64,000 nucleotides of DNA from Burkholderia sp. BCC1644 (lineage in GTDB: Bacteria; Pseudomonadota; Gammaproteobacteria; Burkholderiales; Burkholderiaceae): NCBI RefSeq assembly GCF_902833225.1, contig NZ_CADFEI010000001.1, positions 558,001 through 622,000 of the forward strand. The letters are read 5' to 3'. The notes beneath the pieces were generated by a model, which saw nothing but the letters and a program-made list of their open reading frames with translations, made no database searches and had not been told where the DNA came from. This document shows, one piece after another, positions 8,277-16,937 of this stretch. Each line of letters opens with the position of its first letter. Positions within the stretch are counted from its first letter, which is position 1. The translations under genes were made by a program, and so were the position numbers.

Positions 8277-9065
8277 TCAGCGCGCGGTATAACCGCCGTC
8301 GATCACGAGCTCCGCGCCCGTCACGTAACGGCCAGCCGGCGACACGAGATACAGGATGCCGGCCGCGATGTCGCGCGGGCTGCCGATCTTCGCCATCGGC
8401 ACGTGTGTTTGCAGATAACCGAACACGTTGTCGGGGTCCTGCCCCATCTGGCGGAACGCGTCCTCGAGCATCGGCGTGCGGATATAGCCGGGATGCACCG
8501 AGTTCGCGCGGATGTTCTTCGCCGCGTACAGCATCGCGTCGACCTTCGCCATCATCCGCACCGCAGCCTTCGATGCGTGATACGCGGGCACGTCGGGGCC
8601 GCCGACGATCCCGTACATCGACGACAGGTTCACGATCGAGCCGCCGCCGGCCGCATCGATATGCGGAATCGCCGCTCGCGTGCACAGGAACACGCCGTTC
8701 ACGTTCACGTCCTGCACGCGCTGCCACTGCGCGAGCGTGAGCTCGTGCGTCGGCACGTTGTGGCCTTCGATGCCCGCGTTGTTCACGAGCACGTCGAGGC
8801 GCCCGAAGCGCGCGACGATCTCGCCGAACACGCGCCCCACGTCGGCTTCCTGCGTCACGTCGAGCGACCAGAACGCGGCCTGGCCGCCTTGCGCGCGAAT
8901 TTCCTCGACCAGCGCTTCGGCCGGTTGCGACAGCACGTCGAGAATGGCCACGCTCGCGCCGGCCGCGGCCAGCGTACGCGCCGTCTCCGCGCCGATGCCG
9001 CGCGCGCCGCCGGTGATCGCGGCCACCTTGCCGCGCAGGTCGAACAGTTCTTCGATGAGTTTCAT
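8277..9065 (-). CDS. SDR-family oxidoreductase
   Basis: This is a 262-residue classical short-chain dehydrogenase. The NAD(P)-binding motif TGGARGIG is at about residues 18-25, NNAG at about 93-96, and the catalytic Ser/Tyr/Lys set is intact (SSMYG, then YHASK). The C-terminus ends [12 protein letters not shown]. It sits between hsaD (62 bases upstream) and etfB. A role as hydroxysteroid or 3-hydroxyacyl-CoA dehydrogenase is likely from position; sequence alone does not settle the substrate. Confidence 0.85.
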   Translation of the reverse strand: MKLIEELFDLRGKVAAITGGARGIGAETARTLAAAGASVAILDVLSQPAEALVEEIRAQGGQAAFWSLDVTQEADVGRVFGEIVARFGRLDVLVNNAGIEGHNVPTHELTLAQWQRVQDVNVNGVFLCTRAAIPHIDAAGGGSIVNLSSMYGIVGGPDVPAYHASKAAVRMMAKVDAMLYAAKNIRANSVHPGYIRTPMLEDAFRQMGQDPDNVFGYLQTHVPMAKIGSPRDIAAGILYLVSPAGRYVTGAELVIDGGYTAR

Positions 9066-9127
9066 GTTGTCTCCGTATTTTCAGAGGGGCCGCCCGCGTG
9101 CGCGGCGGCCTTCGAGGGCATCCGGCG

Positions 9128-9964
9128 TTATCGCGTATTCCGCGTCGCAAGAAAATCGAGGCATTCCCGATTGAAATAATCGGCGTGTTCCACCATCACC
9201 CAGTGGCCGCACCGGTTCATCAGCACGAAGCGCGCATCGCGACAGTGTTCGAGGAACTTCAGCGCGCCGCCGACCGGATTGAAGCGATCGTCCGTGCCCC
9301 AGAAGCCGAGTATCGGGCAGCGCAGGTCGCCGAGCGCCCCGGTCAGGTTCGGCACGCTCATCGTCGACAGCACTTCGGTCGGCTGCTCGACGCACACCTT
9401 CATCCGCTCGGCGACGAGCGCGTCGGTGACGATCGCCGGATCGTGCACGAGCAACGTCAGCAGTTCGCGCATCGTGTCGTCATTCATCTGGCGATTGGTG
9501 AACAGCTTCACCATCCGCTGGATCCCTTCCATCCGGAAATAGGTGTCGCGATCCTCGACGCCGCCCGGCGCCATCATGATCAGCCCGTCGACTTCATCCG
9601 GGAAGTCGAGCGCGTATTTCAGCGCGATCGCGCCGCCAAGCGAGTTGCCGAGCAGCACGGCCGGGCCGATCCCGAGCGCGGCCAGCTGCGCATGCAGCGC
9701 GCCGACGAAGAAATCGAGCGTATAGGCGACATCGGACGGCTTCGACGACTGCCCGTAGCCCGGCAGGTCGACGACGATCGCGCGATAGCCGGCCGCCGCG
9801 AACGCCGGGACGTTGTGCTTGAAGTTGCTGAAGCCGCTGGCGCCCGGGCCGCTGCCGTGGATGAACACCACGGGCCGGCCCTCGCCTGCCTCGAAATGGT
9901 GCAGGCGCATGCCGCCCGGTACGTCGGTGAAGATGCCGGCGGGCTGCGTCGTGAGGGTCGTCAT
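9128..9964 (-). CDS. hsaD: Meta-cleavage product C-C hydrolase, HsaD/TesD-like
   Basis: This is a 278-residue alpha/beta-hydrolase. The oxyanion region [12 protein letters not shown] (about residues 37-48) is the mark of meta-cleavage product hydrolases. The catalytic triad is visible: Ser108 in GNSLGG, Asp226 in GTDDRF and His254 in CGHWVMVEH. In steroid degradation HsaD cuts the ring-opened product of HsaC into a C/D-ring propanoate and a 2-hydroxyhexadienoate. It is the first gene of a minus-strand operon with an SDR, etfB, etfA and a PaaY-like gene, and is divergent from the SDR at 10102. It could hydrolyse another aromatic meta-cleavage product, but hsaC, hsaE, hsaG and hsaF in the same window favour steroid. 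Confidence 0.85.
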   Translation of the reverse strand: MTTLTTQPAGIFTDVPGGMRLHHFEAGEGRPVVFIHGSGPGASGFSNFKHNVPAFAAAGYRAIVVDLPGYGQSSKPSDVAYTLDFFVGALHAQLAALGIGPAVLLGNSLGGAIALKYALDFPDEVDGLIMMAPGGVEDRDTYFRMEGIQRMVKLFTNRQMNDDTMRELLTLLVHDPAIVTDALVAERMKVCVEQPTEVLSTMSVPNLTGALGDLRCPILGFWGTDDRFNPVGGALKFLEHCRDARFVLMNRCGHWVMVEHADYFNRECLDFLATRNTR

Positions 9965-9995
9965 CGCGGGTTGTCTCCTTCGTCGTTCGATGGAT

Positions 9996-10047
9996 GTCTG
10001 CCACGATGATTGCGCCGCCGGCGCCGGCCGGCATCATCCTTTCAGAC
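9996..10047. promoter_or_regulatory. Large nested dyad between divergent hsaD and SDR genes
   Basis: Two concentric inverted repeats share one centre: GTCTG (9996) pairs with CAGAC (10043), and GATGAT (10005) pairs with ATCATC (10033), with equal 4-base gaps between them on both sides. The core is GC-rich (GCCGCCGGCGCCGGC). Its place between two divergent catabolic genes suggests an operator seen by a dimeric regulator. No promoter elements could be fixed. Confidence 0.4.
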
Positions 10048-10101
10048 TACGAAGCCGCGCGCGCTTCTTCCTATCATCGGCCCACCGAAACGGAGGCAAC
10101 G

Positions 10102-10881
10102 ATGAACGGATTCGACTACAGCGGCAAGACGGTGCTCGTGACGGGCGGCACCAAGGGCATCGGGCGGCGCATCGCCGAACGGTTTCTCGCGGCAGGCGCG
10201 CGCGTGTTCGTCTGCGGGCGCAGCGCGCCCGACACGCCGCCGTCGGCCGATGGCCGCACGGCGGCCTTCGTCGCGGCCGACCTGCGCGACATCGAGCAGG
10301 TGGACGCGATGCTCGCGACGATCCGCGACACGGCCGGCGGCCTCGACGTGCTCGTCAACAACGCGGGCGGCTCGCCGTTCGCACTCGCGGCCGATGCATC
10401 GCCGCGCTTCACCGAATCGATCGTGCGGCTGAACCTGATCGCGCCGCTGCAGCTCGCGCAGCGCGTGAACGCGATCATGCAGCCGCAGCCCGAGGGCGGC
10501 GTGATGCTGTTCATCGCGAGTGTCAGCGCGTCGCGGCCGTCGCCCGGCACGGCCGCGTACGGCGCCGCGAAAGCGGGCCTCGTCAACGCAGTCACGTCGC
10601 TCGCGGTCGAGTGGGCGCCGCGCGTGCGTGTGTGCGCGATCAGCCCGAGCCTCGTGCAGACGGAATCGGCCACCGAAGGCCACTACGGCGACGACGCCGC
10701 GCTCGACGCGATCCGCGCGACGATTCCCGCCGGACGGCTCGCGACGCCCGACGACGTTGCATCGGCATGCCTGTTTCTCGCGTCGCCCGGTGCTTCGTAC
10801 GCGTCGGGCGCGAACCTGCGGCTCGACGGCGGCGGCGAGCGGCCGGCGTTCCTGTCGGCCGCGCAGGCCGACGCGCGCTGA
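10102..10881 (+). CDS. SDR-family oxidoreductase
   Basis: This is a 259-residue classical SDR. The cofactor motif TGGTKGIG is at about residues 13-20, NNAGG at about 87-91, and the catalytic residues are present in SVSASRPSPGTAAYGAAK. The C-terminus is NLRLDGGGERPAF. The ATG at 10102 has CGGAGG upstream; the open frame runs further upstream through the operator-like region, but that part has no conserved sequence. It is the first gene of the plus-strand unit leading to the DUF1302/DUF1329 and hsaEGF genes. A steroid or acyl-CoA alcohol substrate is inferred from context. Confidence 0.85.
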   Translation: MNGFDYSGKTVLVTGGTKGIGRRIAERFLAAGARVFVCGRSAPDTPPSADGRTAAFVAADLRDIEQVDAMLATIRDTAGGLDVLVNNAGGSPFALAADASPRFTESIVRLNLIAPLQLAQRVNAIMQPQPEGGVMLFIASVSASRPSPGTAAYGAAKAGLVNAVTSLAVEWAPRVRVCAISPSLVQTESATEGHYGDDAALDAIRATIPAGRLATPDDVASACLFLASPGASYASGANLRLDGGGERPAFLSAAQADAR

Positions 10882-10923
10882 ACACGCAATGCAAGCGGTG
10901 CAGGGCCATTCGTTTTCAGTCCT

Positions 10924-10957
10924 AGGGAAGTCATCTAGTTCATTTTGACGATTCCCT
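10924..10957. promoter_or_regulatory. Inverted repeat over a -35-like box upstream of DUF1302 gene
   Basis: AGGGAA-GTCA (10924-10933) faces TGACGA-TTCCCT (10946-10957), a dyad with a 2-base insertion in one arm. A TTGACG box (10945-10950) lies inside the right arm, about 90 bases before the start codon at 11037, and no good -10 box follows at 17 bases. This is the pattern of a regulated promoter. The start codon itself has AAGAGGAGA upstream. Confidence 0.4.
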
Positions 10958-11036
10958 GCTACCGCGATCTCCCTACTCTGCCTCTCACGACAACACACAC
11001 AGTCGACCGTCGTCGATACCCCCAAGAGGAGACACC

Positions 11037-12602
11037 ATGCATCAACGGATTTCGCGCCGTACCGACAAGCGGGCAACCGCCACGCTGTCGACGCTGGCCG
11101 CCGCGCTGCTGACGTGCGCCGTTCCCAGCGCGCACGCCGGCAGCACGATCGAGCTTGGCGCCGACACGACGCTGGACTACACGTTCACGCTCAGTTACGG
11201 CCTCGGCATGCGCACCCGCGCACCGAGCGGCAATCTGCTGACGCCGGCGAACATCAACGGCGACGACGGCGACCGCAACTTCGCGAAGAACAAGCTGATC
11301 GAGAACCAGGTCAGCCTGCTCGGCGAAGTGAACCTGAAGCACGACGACTGGGGCGTGTTCGTCCGCGCGGACACGTTCTACGACCAGGCCTATCGCCGCC
11401 CGAACTACAACGACTCGCCGGGCACCGTGAACCATTCGGGCCAGTACAACGACTTCACGAGCGATGCGCGCTACTGGTCGGGCGGCCACACGACGCTGCT
11501 CGCCGCGTATGCGTACAACACCTTCCACATCGGTTCGACGAGCCTGAACGTGAAGGTCGGCGACCAGGTGGTCGCATGGGGCGAAAGCCTGTTCTTCCCG
11601 AACATCGCGGGCGCACAGGGGCCGTCCGACGCGACCAAGTCGTACATGGCCGGCGCCGAGGTGAAGGACATCCTGCTGCCGGTGCCGCAGATCTCGACGC
11701 AGTGGCAGATCACGCCGAACTTCAGCCTGCTCGGCTACTACCAGTTCTCGTACCAGCAGAACCGGCTGACCGCGCCCGGCACATACTGGAGCTACTCCGA
11801 CGTCACGGGCCCCGGTGCGCAGTACATCATCGGCCCGGGCGGCATGATCATTCCGCGCGGCCCCGACGACAAGCCGAGCGCGCGCAACCAGTGGGGTATC
11901 GGCGCCCGCTTCCGCGTACTCGGCGACACCGAGCTCGGGCTGTACCACCTGCATTACAACGACATGAACCCGAGCGTCGTCACGACGTACTTCCCGACGC
12001 TCCAGTACCAGCAGACCTATTTCAGCAACATCAAGCTGACCGGCGCGAGCTTCTCGACGCAGGTCGGCCCCGTGAACGTCGCGGGCGAAATCTCGTATCG
12101 CCAGGGCGCGGCCGTGCTCGTGAATACGCCGACGGGCCCGCAGTCGACGCGCGCGAACGTGCTGCAGACCAACCTGTCCGGCATCTACTCGATCGGGCCG
12201 AGCTTCCTCGCGAACTCGCAGTCGCTGATCGGCGAACTCACGTACGTGCACGCCGGCAGCATCTCGGAGCTCGACGGCTCGACCACGCTCGCGAATTCGC
12301 GCAACGCGCTCGCGATGGAGATCGCGTGGACGCTCAGCTACAAGAACGTGTTCAACGGCTGGGATCTCGACGTGCCGCTGACCTACACGCACGACCTGAC
12401 GGGCACGTCGCCGCTCGCCGGCGCGCTCGGCTCGCTGACGGGCCAGGGCGACCATCGCGTGACGGCCGGCGTGACGTTCACGCGCCTGAGCAACCTGCAG
12501 CTGTCGCTCGTCTACGCAAAGTTCCTCGGTTCGCCGAACCCGGCCACGCGCCCGCTCGCGGATCGCGACTACGTGCTGGCCACGGCGACCTACCACTTCT
12601 GA
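11037..12602 (+). CDS. DUF1302 outer-membrane beta-barrel protein
   Basis: This 521-residue exported protein has a signal peptide of about 34 residues ending PSAHA. The mature part has amphipathic beta-strand patterns throughout, aromatic girdle residues and a C-terminus ending in Phe (VLATATYHF), as outer-membrane barrels do. It matches the DUF1302 family, whose members usually lie next to a DUF1329 gene, as here (40 bases). These pairs recur near genes for breaking down hydrophobic compounds and near RND permeases. A role in moving a steroid-like substrate across the outer membrane is inferred from context. Confidence 0.85.
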   Translation: MHQRISRRTDKRATATLSTLAAALLTCAVPSAHAGSTIELGADTTLDYTFTLSYGLGMRTRAPSGNLLTPANINGDDGDRNFAKNKLIENQVSLLGEVNLKHDDWGVFVRADTFYDQAYRRPNYNDSPGTVNHSGQYNDFTSDARYWSGGHTTLLAAYAYNTFHIGSTSLNVKVGDQVVAWGESLFFPNIAGAQGPSDATKSYMAGAEVKDILLPVPQISTQWQITPNFSLLGYYQFSYQQNRLTAPGTYWSYSDVTGPGAQYIIGPGGMIIPRGPDDKPSARNQWGIGARFRVLGDTELGLYHLHYNDMNPSVVTTYFPTLQYQQTYFSNIKLTGASFSTQVGPVNVAGEISYRQGAAVLVNTPTGPQSTRANVLQTNLSGIYSIGPSFLANSQSLIGELTYVHAGSISELDGSTTLANSRNALAMEIAWTLSYKNVFNGWDLDVPLTYTHDLTGTSPLAGALGSLTGQGDHRVTAGVTFTRLSNLQLSLVYAKFLGSPNPATRPLADRDYVLATATYHF

Positions 12603-12642
12603 GCGGCCCGGCCGCTCGTCATTCAGCACTATGAGGATCGAT

Positions 12643-14025
12643 ATGAAACGCATTCATCTCCCCCTCCTGCGCGCGTCGGTGATGGCCGCGTGCGCGGTCG
12701 TCGCAACGGCGTCGTTCCCGAAGGTCACGCCGGATGACCTGAAAGCGCTCGACGGCACGCTGACGCCGATGGGCGCCGTGCGCGCCGCGAGCAAGGACAG
12801 CGGCGTGCCCGAGTGGACGGGCAAATGGCTCGGCACGCCGCCCGACGTGCAGTACAAGCGCGGCAGCCGCTACCCCGATCCGTTCGCGAACGAGAAGCCG
12901 GTCGCGACGATCACCGCGGAGAACATGGCGCAGTATGCCGAGCACCTGACCGACGGCCAGAAGGCGATGTTCAAGCGCTACCCGGCCACGTTCAAGATCA
13001 ACGTCTATCCGAGCCATCGCGACTTCCGCTACGCGGATTCCGTGTACAAGGACATCCGCGCGTTCGCGCCCGACTCGACGATGACGTCCGATGCGAACGG
13101 CCTCACGAACGCGCCGCCGACGGTGCCGTACCCGATTCCGAAGACGGCCGCCGAACTGCTGTGGAACCAGCGTTTCTCGTCGGCGATCGGCGCCGAGCAG
13201 GCGACCTACGACCAGGCCGTCGTGTACTCGGACGGCAACATCGCGTGGGGCAAGGTGCGCTACGACATCTACTCGCCGCGCAACTCCGGCAAGTTCGACG
13301 TGAAGAGCGACCTGAACAACCGCACGTACTACCGCAACGCGACGGAGCTGCCGCTGTCCGACCGCGGCTCGCTGATCGTCGGCTTCACGAACTGGGACAA
13401 GGCCGGCGCGGACAACTCGTCGCGCACGTGGATGTACAACCCCGGCACGCGGCGCGTGCGCCAGGCGCCCGAGTACGGCTACGACCAGCCGCAGGGCCCG
13501 GGCGGATTCCGCACCGTCGACGACGACCGCCTGTATAACGGCCCCGGCGACCGCTACGACTGGAAGATCGTCGGCAAGCGCGAGATCTACGTGCCGTACG
13601 ACAACTACAAGGCGATGGACAGCTCGGTGAAATACGCCGACCTGCTGACCAAGGGCCACGAGAACCCGTCGTACATCCGCTACGAGCTGCATCGCGTGTG
13701 GGTGCTGCAGGCGACGCTGAAGAACAACTATCGCCACCAGTATGCGAAGCGCGTGCTGTACATCGACGAGGATTCGTGGATGACGCTGCTCGCCGACAAC
13801 TACGATGCGCGCGGCCAGCTGTGGCGCACCAACGTCGCGACGACGCTGTACGCGTATGACGCGAAGGTGTTCTACCCGGGCGTCGTGTTCTACCACGACC
13901 TGATCTCGGGTGCATACATGTCCGACCGCCTGACGAACGAAGGCCCGATGCCGAAGCTCGACAACAGTCCGCAGTTCAACGAGGCGTACTTCTCGCCGGA
14001 CGCGATCCGCAGTTCGGGCAACTGA
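12643..14025 (+). CDS. DUF1329 envelope protein (LolB-like fold family)
   Basis: This is a 460-residue exported protein. The N-terminal 25 residues are a signal sequence (KRIHLPLLRASVMAACAVVA), and the mature part is rich in Trp/Tyr and beta-strands, with motifs such as GKWLGTPP and RRVRQAPEYGYDQP. It matches DUF1329, which pairs with DUF1302 barrels and is thought to resemble lipoprotein-localisation proteins in fold. No lipobox Cys is visible. The ATG at 12643 is preferred to 12631 because GAGG lies 7 bases before it. It probably acts in the periplasm or at the outer membrane with the preceding barrel. Confidence 0.85.
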   Translation: MKRIHLPLLRASVMAACAVVATASFPKVTPDDLKALDGTLTPMGAVRAASKDSGVPEWTGKWLGTPPDVQYKRGSRYPDPFANEKPVATITAENMAQYAEHLTDGQKAMFKRYPATFKINVYPSHRDFRYADSVYKDIRAFAPDSTMTSDANGLTNAPPTVPYPIPKTAAELLWNQRFSSAIGAEQATYDQAVVYSDGNIAWGKVRYDIYSPRNSGKFDVKSDLNNRTYYRNATELPLSDRGSLIVGFTNWDKAGADNSSRTWMYNPGTRRVRQAPEYGYDQPQGPGGFRTVDDDRLYNGPGDRYDWKIVGKREIYVPYDNYKAMDSSVKYADLLTKGHENPSYIRYELHRVWVLQATLKNNYRHQYAKRVLYIDEDSWMTLLADNYDARGQLWRTNVATTLYAYDAKVFYPGVVFYHDLISGAYMSDRLTNEGPMPKLDNSPQFNEAYFSPDAIRSSGN

Positions 14026-14058
14026 TCGATCCACCGACGCGGTACGCCCGCGCCTCAC

Positions 14059-14109
14059 GCGCCGGAGCCTCGCTCCGGCGCACGACGCCGCCCGCGACGG
14101 CGGCCTTTT
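14059..14109 (+). terminator. Two hairpins between DUF1329 gene and hsaE
   Basis: The first is a perfect 10-base stem GCGCCGGAGC-CTC-GCTCCGGCGC (14059-14081). The second is GCCGCC (14087-14092) with GGCGGC (14099-14104), followed by CTTTT. The second looks like a weak intrinsic terminator inside a same-strand run of catabolic genes, which would lower transcription of hsaEGF relative to the envelope genes, or mark a separate unit. Confidence 0.5.
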
Positions 14110-14127
14110 CCATTCGAGGGCCCTTTC

Positions 14128-14910
14128 ATGTCTTCCCGCCTGCATACGACGCTCGGCGACGAACTGTACGCCGCGTGGCACGCGCGCGCGCCGGTCGCGC
14201 CGCTGTCGAACCGTCCGCGCCGGCTGTCGCTCGACGACGCCTACCGCATCCAGCAACGCTTCATCGAGCGTCGCGTCGAACAGGGCGAAGCGGTCGTCGG
14301 CAAGAAGATCGGCGTGACGAGCCAGGCCGTGCAGGACATGCTGAACGTGCGCCAGCCCGATTTCGGCATCCTGCTGTCCGGCATGCACTACGCGGCCGGC
14401 GAGGCGATTGCCGCCGATTCGCTGATCGCGCCGCGCGCCGAAGGCGAGATCGCGTTCATCCTCGCGCACGACCTGCGCGGCCCCGGCATCGACCGCACCG
14501 ACGTGATCGCCGCGACGGCCGCCGTCGCGCCCTGCTTCGAGATCGTCGATTCGCGCATCCGCGACTGGGCGATCCGCATCGAGGACACCGTCGCCGACAA
14601 CGCGTCGTGCGGCGTGTACGTGCTCGGCGATGCGCGCGTCGACCCGCGCACGCTCGATCTCGCCGCGTGCGAGATGACGATCGACAAGAACGGCGAGCGC
14701 GTCGCGCAAGGACGCGGCGACGCGGCGCTCGGCCACCCTGCCGACGCCGTCGCGTGGCTCGCGAACACGCTCGCCGCGTACGACGTGCCGCTGCTGGCCG
14801 GCGAGATCGTGCTGTCCGGCTCGCTCGCGAAACTGATTCCGGTCACGGCCGGCGACACGCTGTCGATGCACATCTCCGGCATCGGCAGTTGCGACGTCCG
14901 CTTTATCTAA
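14128..14910 (+). CDS. hsaE: 2-hydroxypenta/hexadienoate hydratase, HsaE/TesE-like
   Basis: This 260-residue enzyme of the fumarylacetoacetate-hydrolase fold adds water to the 2-hydroxydienoate released by HsaD, giving a 4-hydroxy-2-oxo acid. Typical hydratase segments are visible: [39 protein letters not shown] with its metal-binding acids, and [16 protein letters not shown] near the end. Length matches MhpD/TesE enzymes. The hydratase, dehydrogenase and aldolase genes follow one another within 13-16 bases, the standard block for the lower meta-cleavage pathway. In steroid users the substrate is the 6-carbon dienoate. Confidence 0.88.
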   Translation: MSSRLHTTLGDELYAAWHARAPVAPLSNRPRRLSLDDAYRIQQRFIERRVEQGEAVVGKKIGVTSQAVQDMLNVRQPDFGILLSGMHYAAGEAIAADSLIAPRAEGEIAFILAHDLRGPGIDRTDVIAATAAVAPCFEIVDSRIRDWAIRIEDTVADNASCGVYVLGDARVDPRTLDLAACEMTIDKNGERVAQGRGDAALGHPADAVAWLANTLAAYDVPLLAGEIVLSGSLAKLIPVTAGDTLSMHISGIGSCDVRFI

Positions 14911-14923
14911 AGGAAAAATCCTG

Positions 14924-15823
14924 ATGAAGACAATCAAATGCGCACTGATCGGGCCCGGCAACATCGGCACCGACCTGCTGTACAAGCTGCGCCGCTCGAC
15001 GGTGCTCGAACCGGTGTGGATGGTCGGCGTCGATCCGGCGTCCGACGGGCTCGCCCGCGCGCGCGAGTTCGGCCTGAAGACCACCGACAAGGGCGTCGAC
15101 GGGCTGCTGCCGCACGTGGCCGACGACGACATCCGCATCGCATTCGACGCGACGTCGGCGTACGTCCATCGCGACAACTCCGACAAGCTCACCGCGCTCG
15201 GCGTGAAGATGATCGACCTGACGCCCGCCGCGATCGGGCCGTACTGCGTCCCGCCGGTGAATCTCGACGCGCATCTCGACAGCGCGCAGATGAACGTGAA
15301 CATGGTGACCTGCGGCGGCCAGGCGACGATCCCGATGGTGTATGCGGTGTCGCGCGTGCAGCCGGTCGCGTACGGCGAGATCGTCGCGACGGTGTCGTCG
15401 AAGTCGGTCGGCCCCGGCACACGCAAGAACATCGACGAATTCACGCGCACGACGTCCGGCGCGATCGAACAGGTCGGCGGCGCACGCAAGGGCAAGGCGA
15501 TCATCGTGATCAATCCGGCCGAGCCGCCGCTGATCATGCGCGACACGATCCACTGCCTGACCGACGGGCCGCCCGACGTCGACGCGATCACCGCGTCCGT
15601 GCATGCGATGGTCAAGGAAGTACAGCGCTACGTGCCCGGCTACACGTTGAAGAACGGGCCGGTGTTCGACGGCAATCGTGTGTCGGTGTTCATGGAAGTC
15701 GAAGGGCTCGGCGATTACCTGCCGAAGTACGCGGGCAACCTCGACATCATGACCGCCGCCGCGGCCGCCACGGCCGAGCGTTTCGCCGAACAGATGCTGG
15801 CCGCAACGGCCGCCACCGCTTGA
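14924..15823 (+). CDS. hsaG: Acylating aldehyde dehydrogenase (propanal/acetaldehyde), HsaG/TesF-like
   Basis: This 299-residue enzyme oxidises the short aldehyde from the aldolase to acyl-CoA (propionyl-CoA in the steroid pathway) using NAD and CoA. The NAD motif GPGNIG is at residues 10-15, and the catalytic Cys130 lies in [10 protein letters not shown]. Other family segments are [17 protein letters not shown] and [15 protein letters not shown]. It is channel-coupled to the aldolase, encoded 16 bases downstream, as in the DmpFG and HsaFG pairs. Confidence 0.92.
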   Translation: MKTIKCALIGPGNIGTDLLYKLRRSTVLEPVWMVGVDPASDGLARAREFGLKTTDKGVDGLLPHVADDDIRIAFDATSAYVHRDNSDKLTALGVKMIDLTPAAIGPYCVPPVNLDAHLDSAQMNVNMVTCGGQATIPMVYAVSRVQPVAYGEIVATVSSKSVGPGTRKNIDEFTRTTSGAIEQVGGARKGKAIIVINPAEPPLIMRDTIHCLTDGPPDVDAITASVHAMVKEVQRYVPGYTLKNGPVFDGNRVSVFMEVEGLGDYLPKYAGNLDIMTAAAAATAERFAEQMLAATAATA

Positions 15824-15839
15824 GTCGAGGAGTCACACG

Positions 15840-16871
15840 ATGTCACTTGCAGGCAAGAAGATCACCGTCCACGACATGTCGCTGCGCGACGGGATGCACC
15901 CGAAGCGCCACCAGATCACGCTCGACCAGATGCGCAACATCGCGCGCGGGCTCGACGCGGCCGGCGTGCCGCTGATCGAGGTCACGCACGGCGACGGCCT
16001 CGGCGGCGCATCGGTCAACTACGGGTTCCCCGCGCATACCGACGAGGCGTACCTGAGCGCCGTGATTCCGGAGCTGAAGCAGGCGAAGGTGTCGGCACTG
16101 CTGCTGCCCGGCATCGGCACCGTCGAGCACCTGCGCATGGCTCACGAACTCGGCGTCGGCACGATCCGCGTCGCGACGCACTGCACCGAGGCCGACGTGT
16201 CGGAACAGCATATCGGCCTCGCGCGCACGCTCGGGCTCGATACGGTCGGCTTCCTGATGATGGCGCACATGTCGTCGCCGGAGCAGCTCGTCGTGCAGGC
16301 GAAGCTGATGGAATCGTACGGCGCGAACTGCATCTACATCACCGATTCGGCCGGCCACATGCTGCCCGACGACGTGACCGCGCGGATCGGCCAGGTGCGC
16401 GACGCGCTGAAGCCGGAGACGGAGCTCGGCTTCCACGGCCACCACAATCTCGCGATGGGTGTCGCGAACTCGGTCGCGGCCGTTGCGGCCGGCGCGAACC
16501 GGATCGATGCGGCCGCGGCCGGCCTCGGCGCCGGCGCGGGCAACACGCCGATGGAGGTGTTCGTCGCGGTGTGCGACCGGATGGGGATCGAGACGGGCGT
16601 CGACGTGTTCGCGATCTCGGATGTCGCCGAGGATCTCGTCGTGCCGATCATGGACGCTCCGATTCGCCTCGACCGCGATGCGCTGACGCTCGGCTATGCG
16701 GGCGTCTATTCGTCGTTCCTGCTGTTCGCGAAGCGCGCGGAGGCGAAGTACGGGATTCCGGCGCGCGACATTCTCGTCGAGCTGGGCCGGCAACGGCTCG
16801 TCGGCGGCCAGGAAGACATGATCGAGGATGCGGCGCTGACGATGGTGCGGGCACGGGAAGTGGCGGCGTAA
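15840..16871 (+). CDS. hsaF: 4-hydroxy-2-oxoacid aldolase, HsaF/TesG-like
   Basis: This 343-residue metal-dependent class II aldolase splits 4-hydroxy-2-oxohexanoate (or pentanoate) into pyruvate and an aldehyde. The metal ligands known from DmpG are found at the matching places: Asp17 in DMSLRDGMH, and His199 and His201 in GFHGHHN. The C-terminal communication domain that docks to the dehydrogenase is present ([16 protein letters not shown] onward). It is the last gene of the plus-strand unit, with a strong terminator 29 bases after the stop. Confidence 0.92.
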   Translation: MSLAGKKITVHDMSLRDGMHPKRHQITLDQMRNIARGLDAAGVPLIEVTHGDGLGGASVNYGFPAHTDEAYLSAVIPELKQAKVSALLLPGIGTVEHLRMAHELGVGTIRVATHCTEADVSEQHIGLARTLGLDTVGFLMMAHMSSPEQLVVQAKLMESYGANCIYITDSAGHMLPDDVTARIGQVRDALKPETELGFHGHHNLAMGVANSVAAVAAGANRIDAAAAGLGAGAGNTPMEVFVAVCDRMGIETGVDVFAISDVAEDLVVPIMDAPIRLDRDALTLGYAGVYSSFLLFAKRAEAKYGIPARDILVELGRQRLVGGQEDMIEDAALTMVRAREVAA

Positions 16872-16899
16872 TCACGCTGTCGTATCGCCGGTCGCACGG

Positions 16900-16925
16900 G
16901 ACGGGGCACATGCCCCGTCTTTTTC
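16900..16925 (+). terminator. Intrinsic terminator after hsaF
   Basis: A perfect 8-base stem GACGGGGC-ACAT-GCCCCGTC (16900-16919) is followed directly by five T. It ends the plus-strand catabolic unit and marks the border to the unrelated block to the right. Confidence 0.85.
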
Positions 16926-16937
16926 ATGGGCGTGAAG

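Noticed and set aside
12619..15615. A 998-codon open frame on the minus strand
   Set aside because: It is antisense to DUF1329, hsaE and hsaG, which have clear family motifs on the plus strand. It is a composition artefact.
9128..16871. A phenol, biphenyl or phenylpropionate meta-cleavage pathway
   Set aside because: HsaD, HsaE, HsaG and HsaF alone could serve these pathways, but there is no aromatic ring-hydroxylating system for them in the window, while KshA, KshB, KstD, HsaA and HsaB are present.
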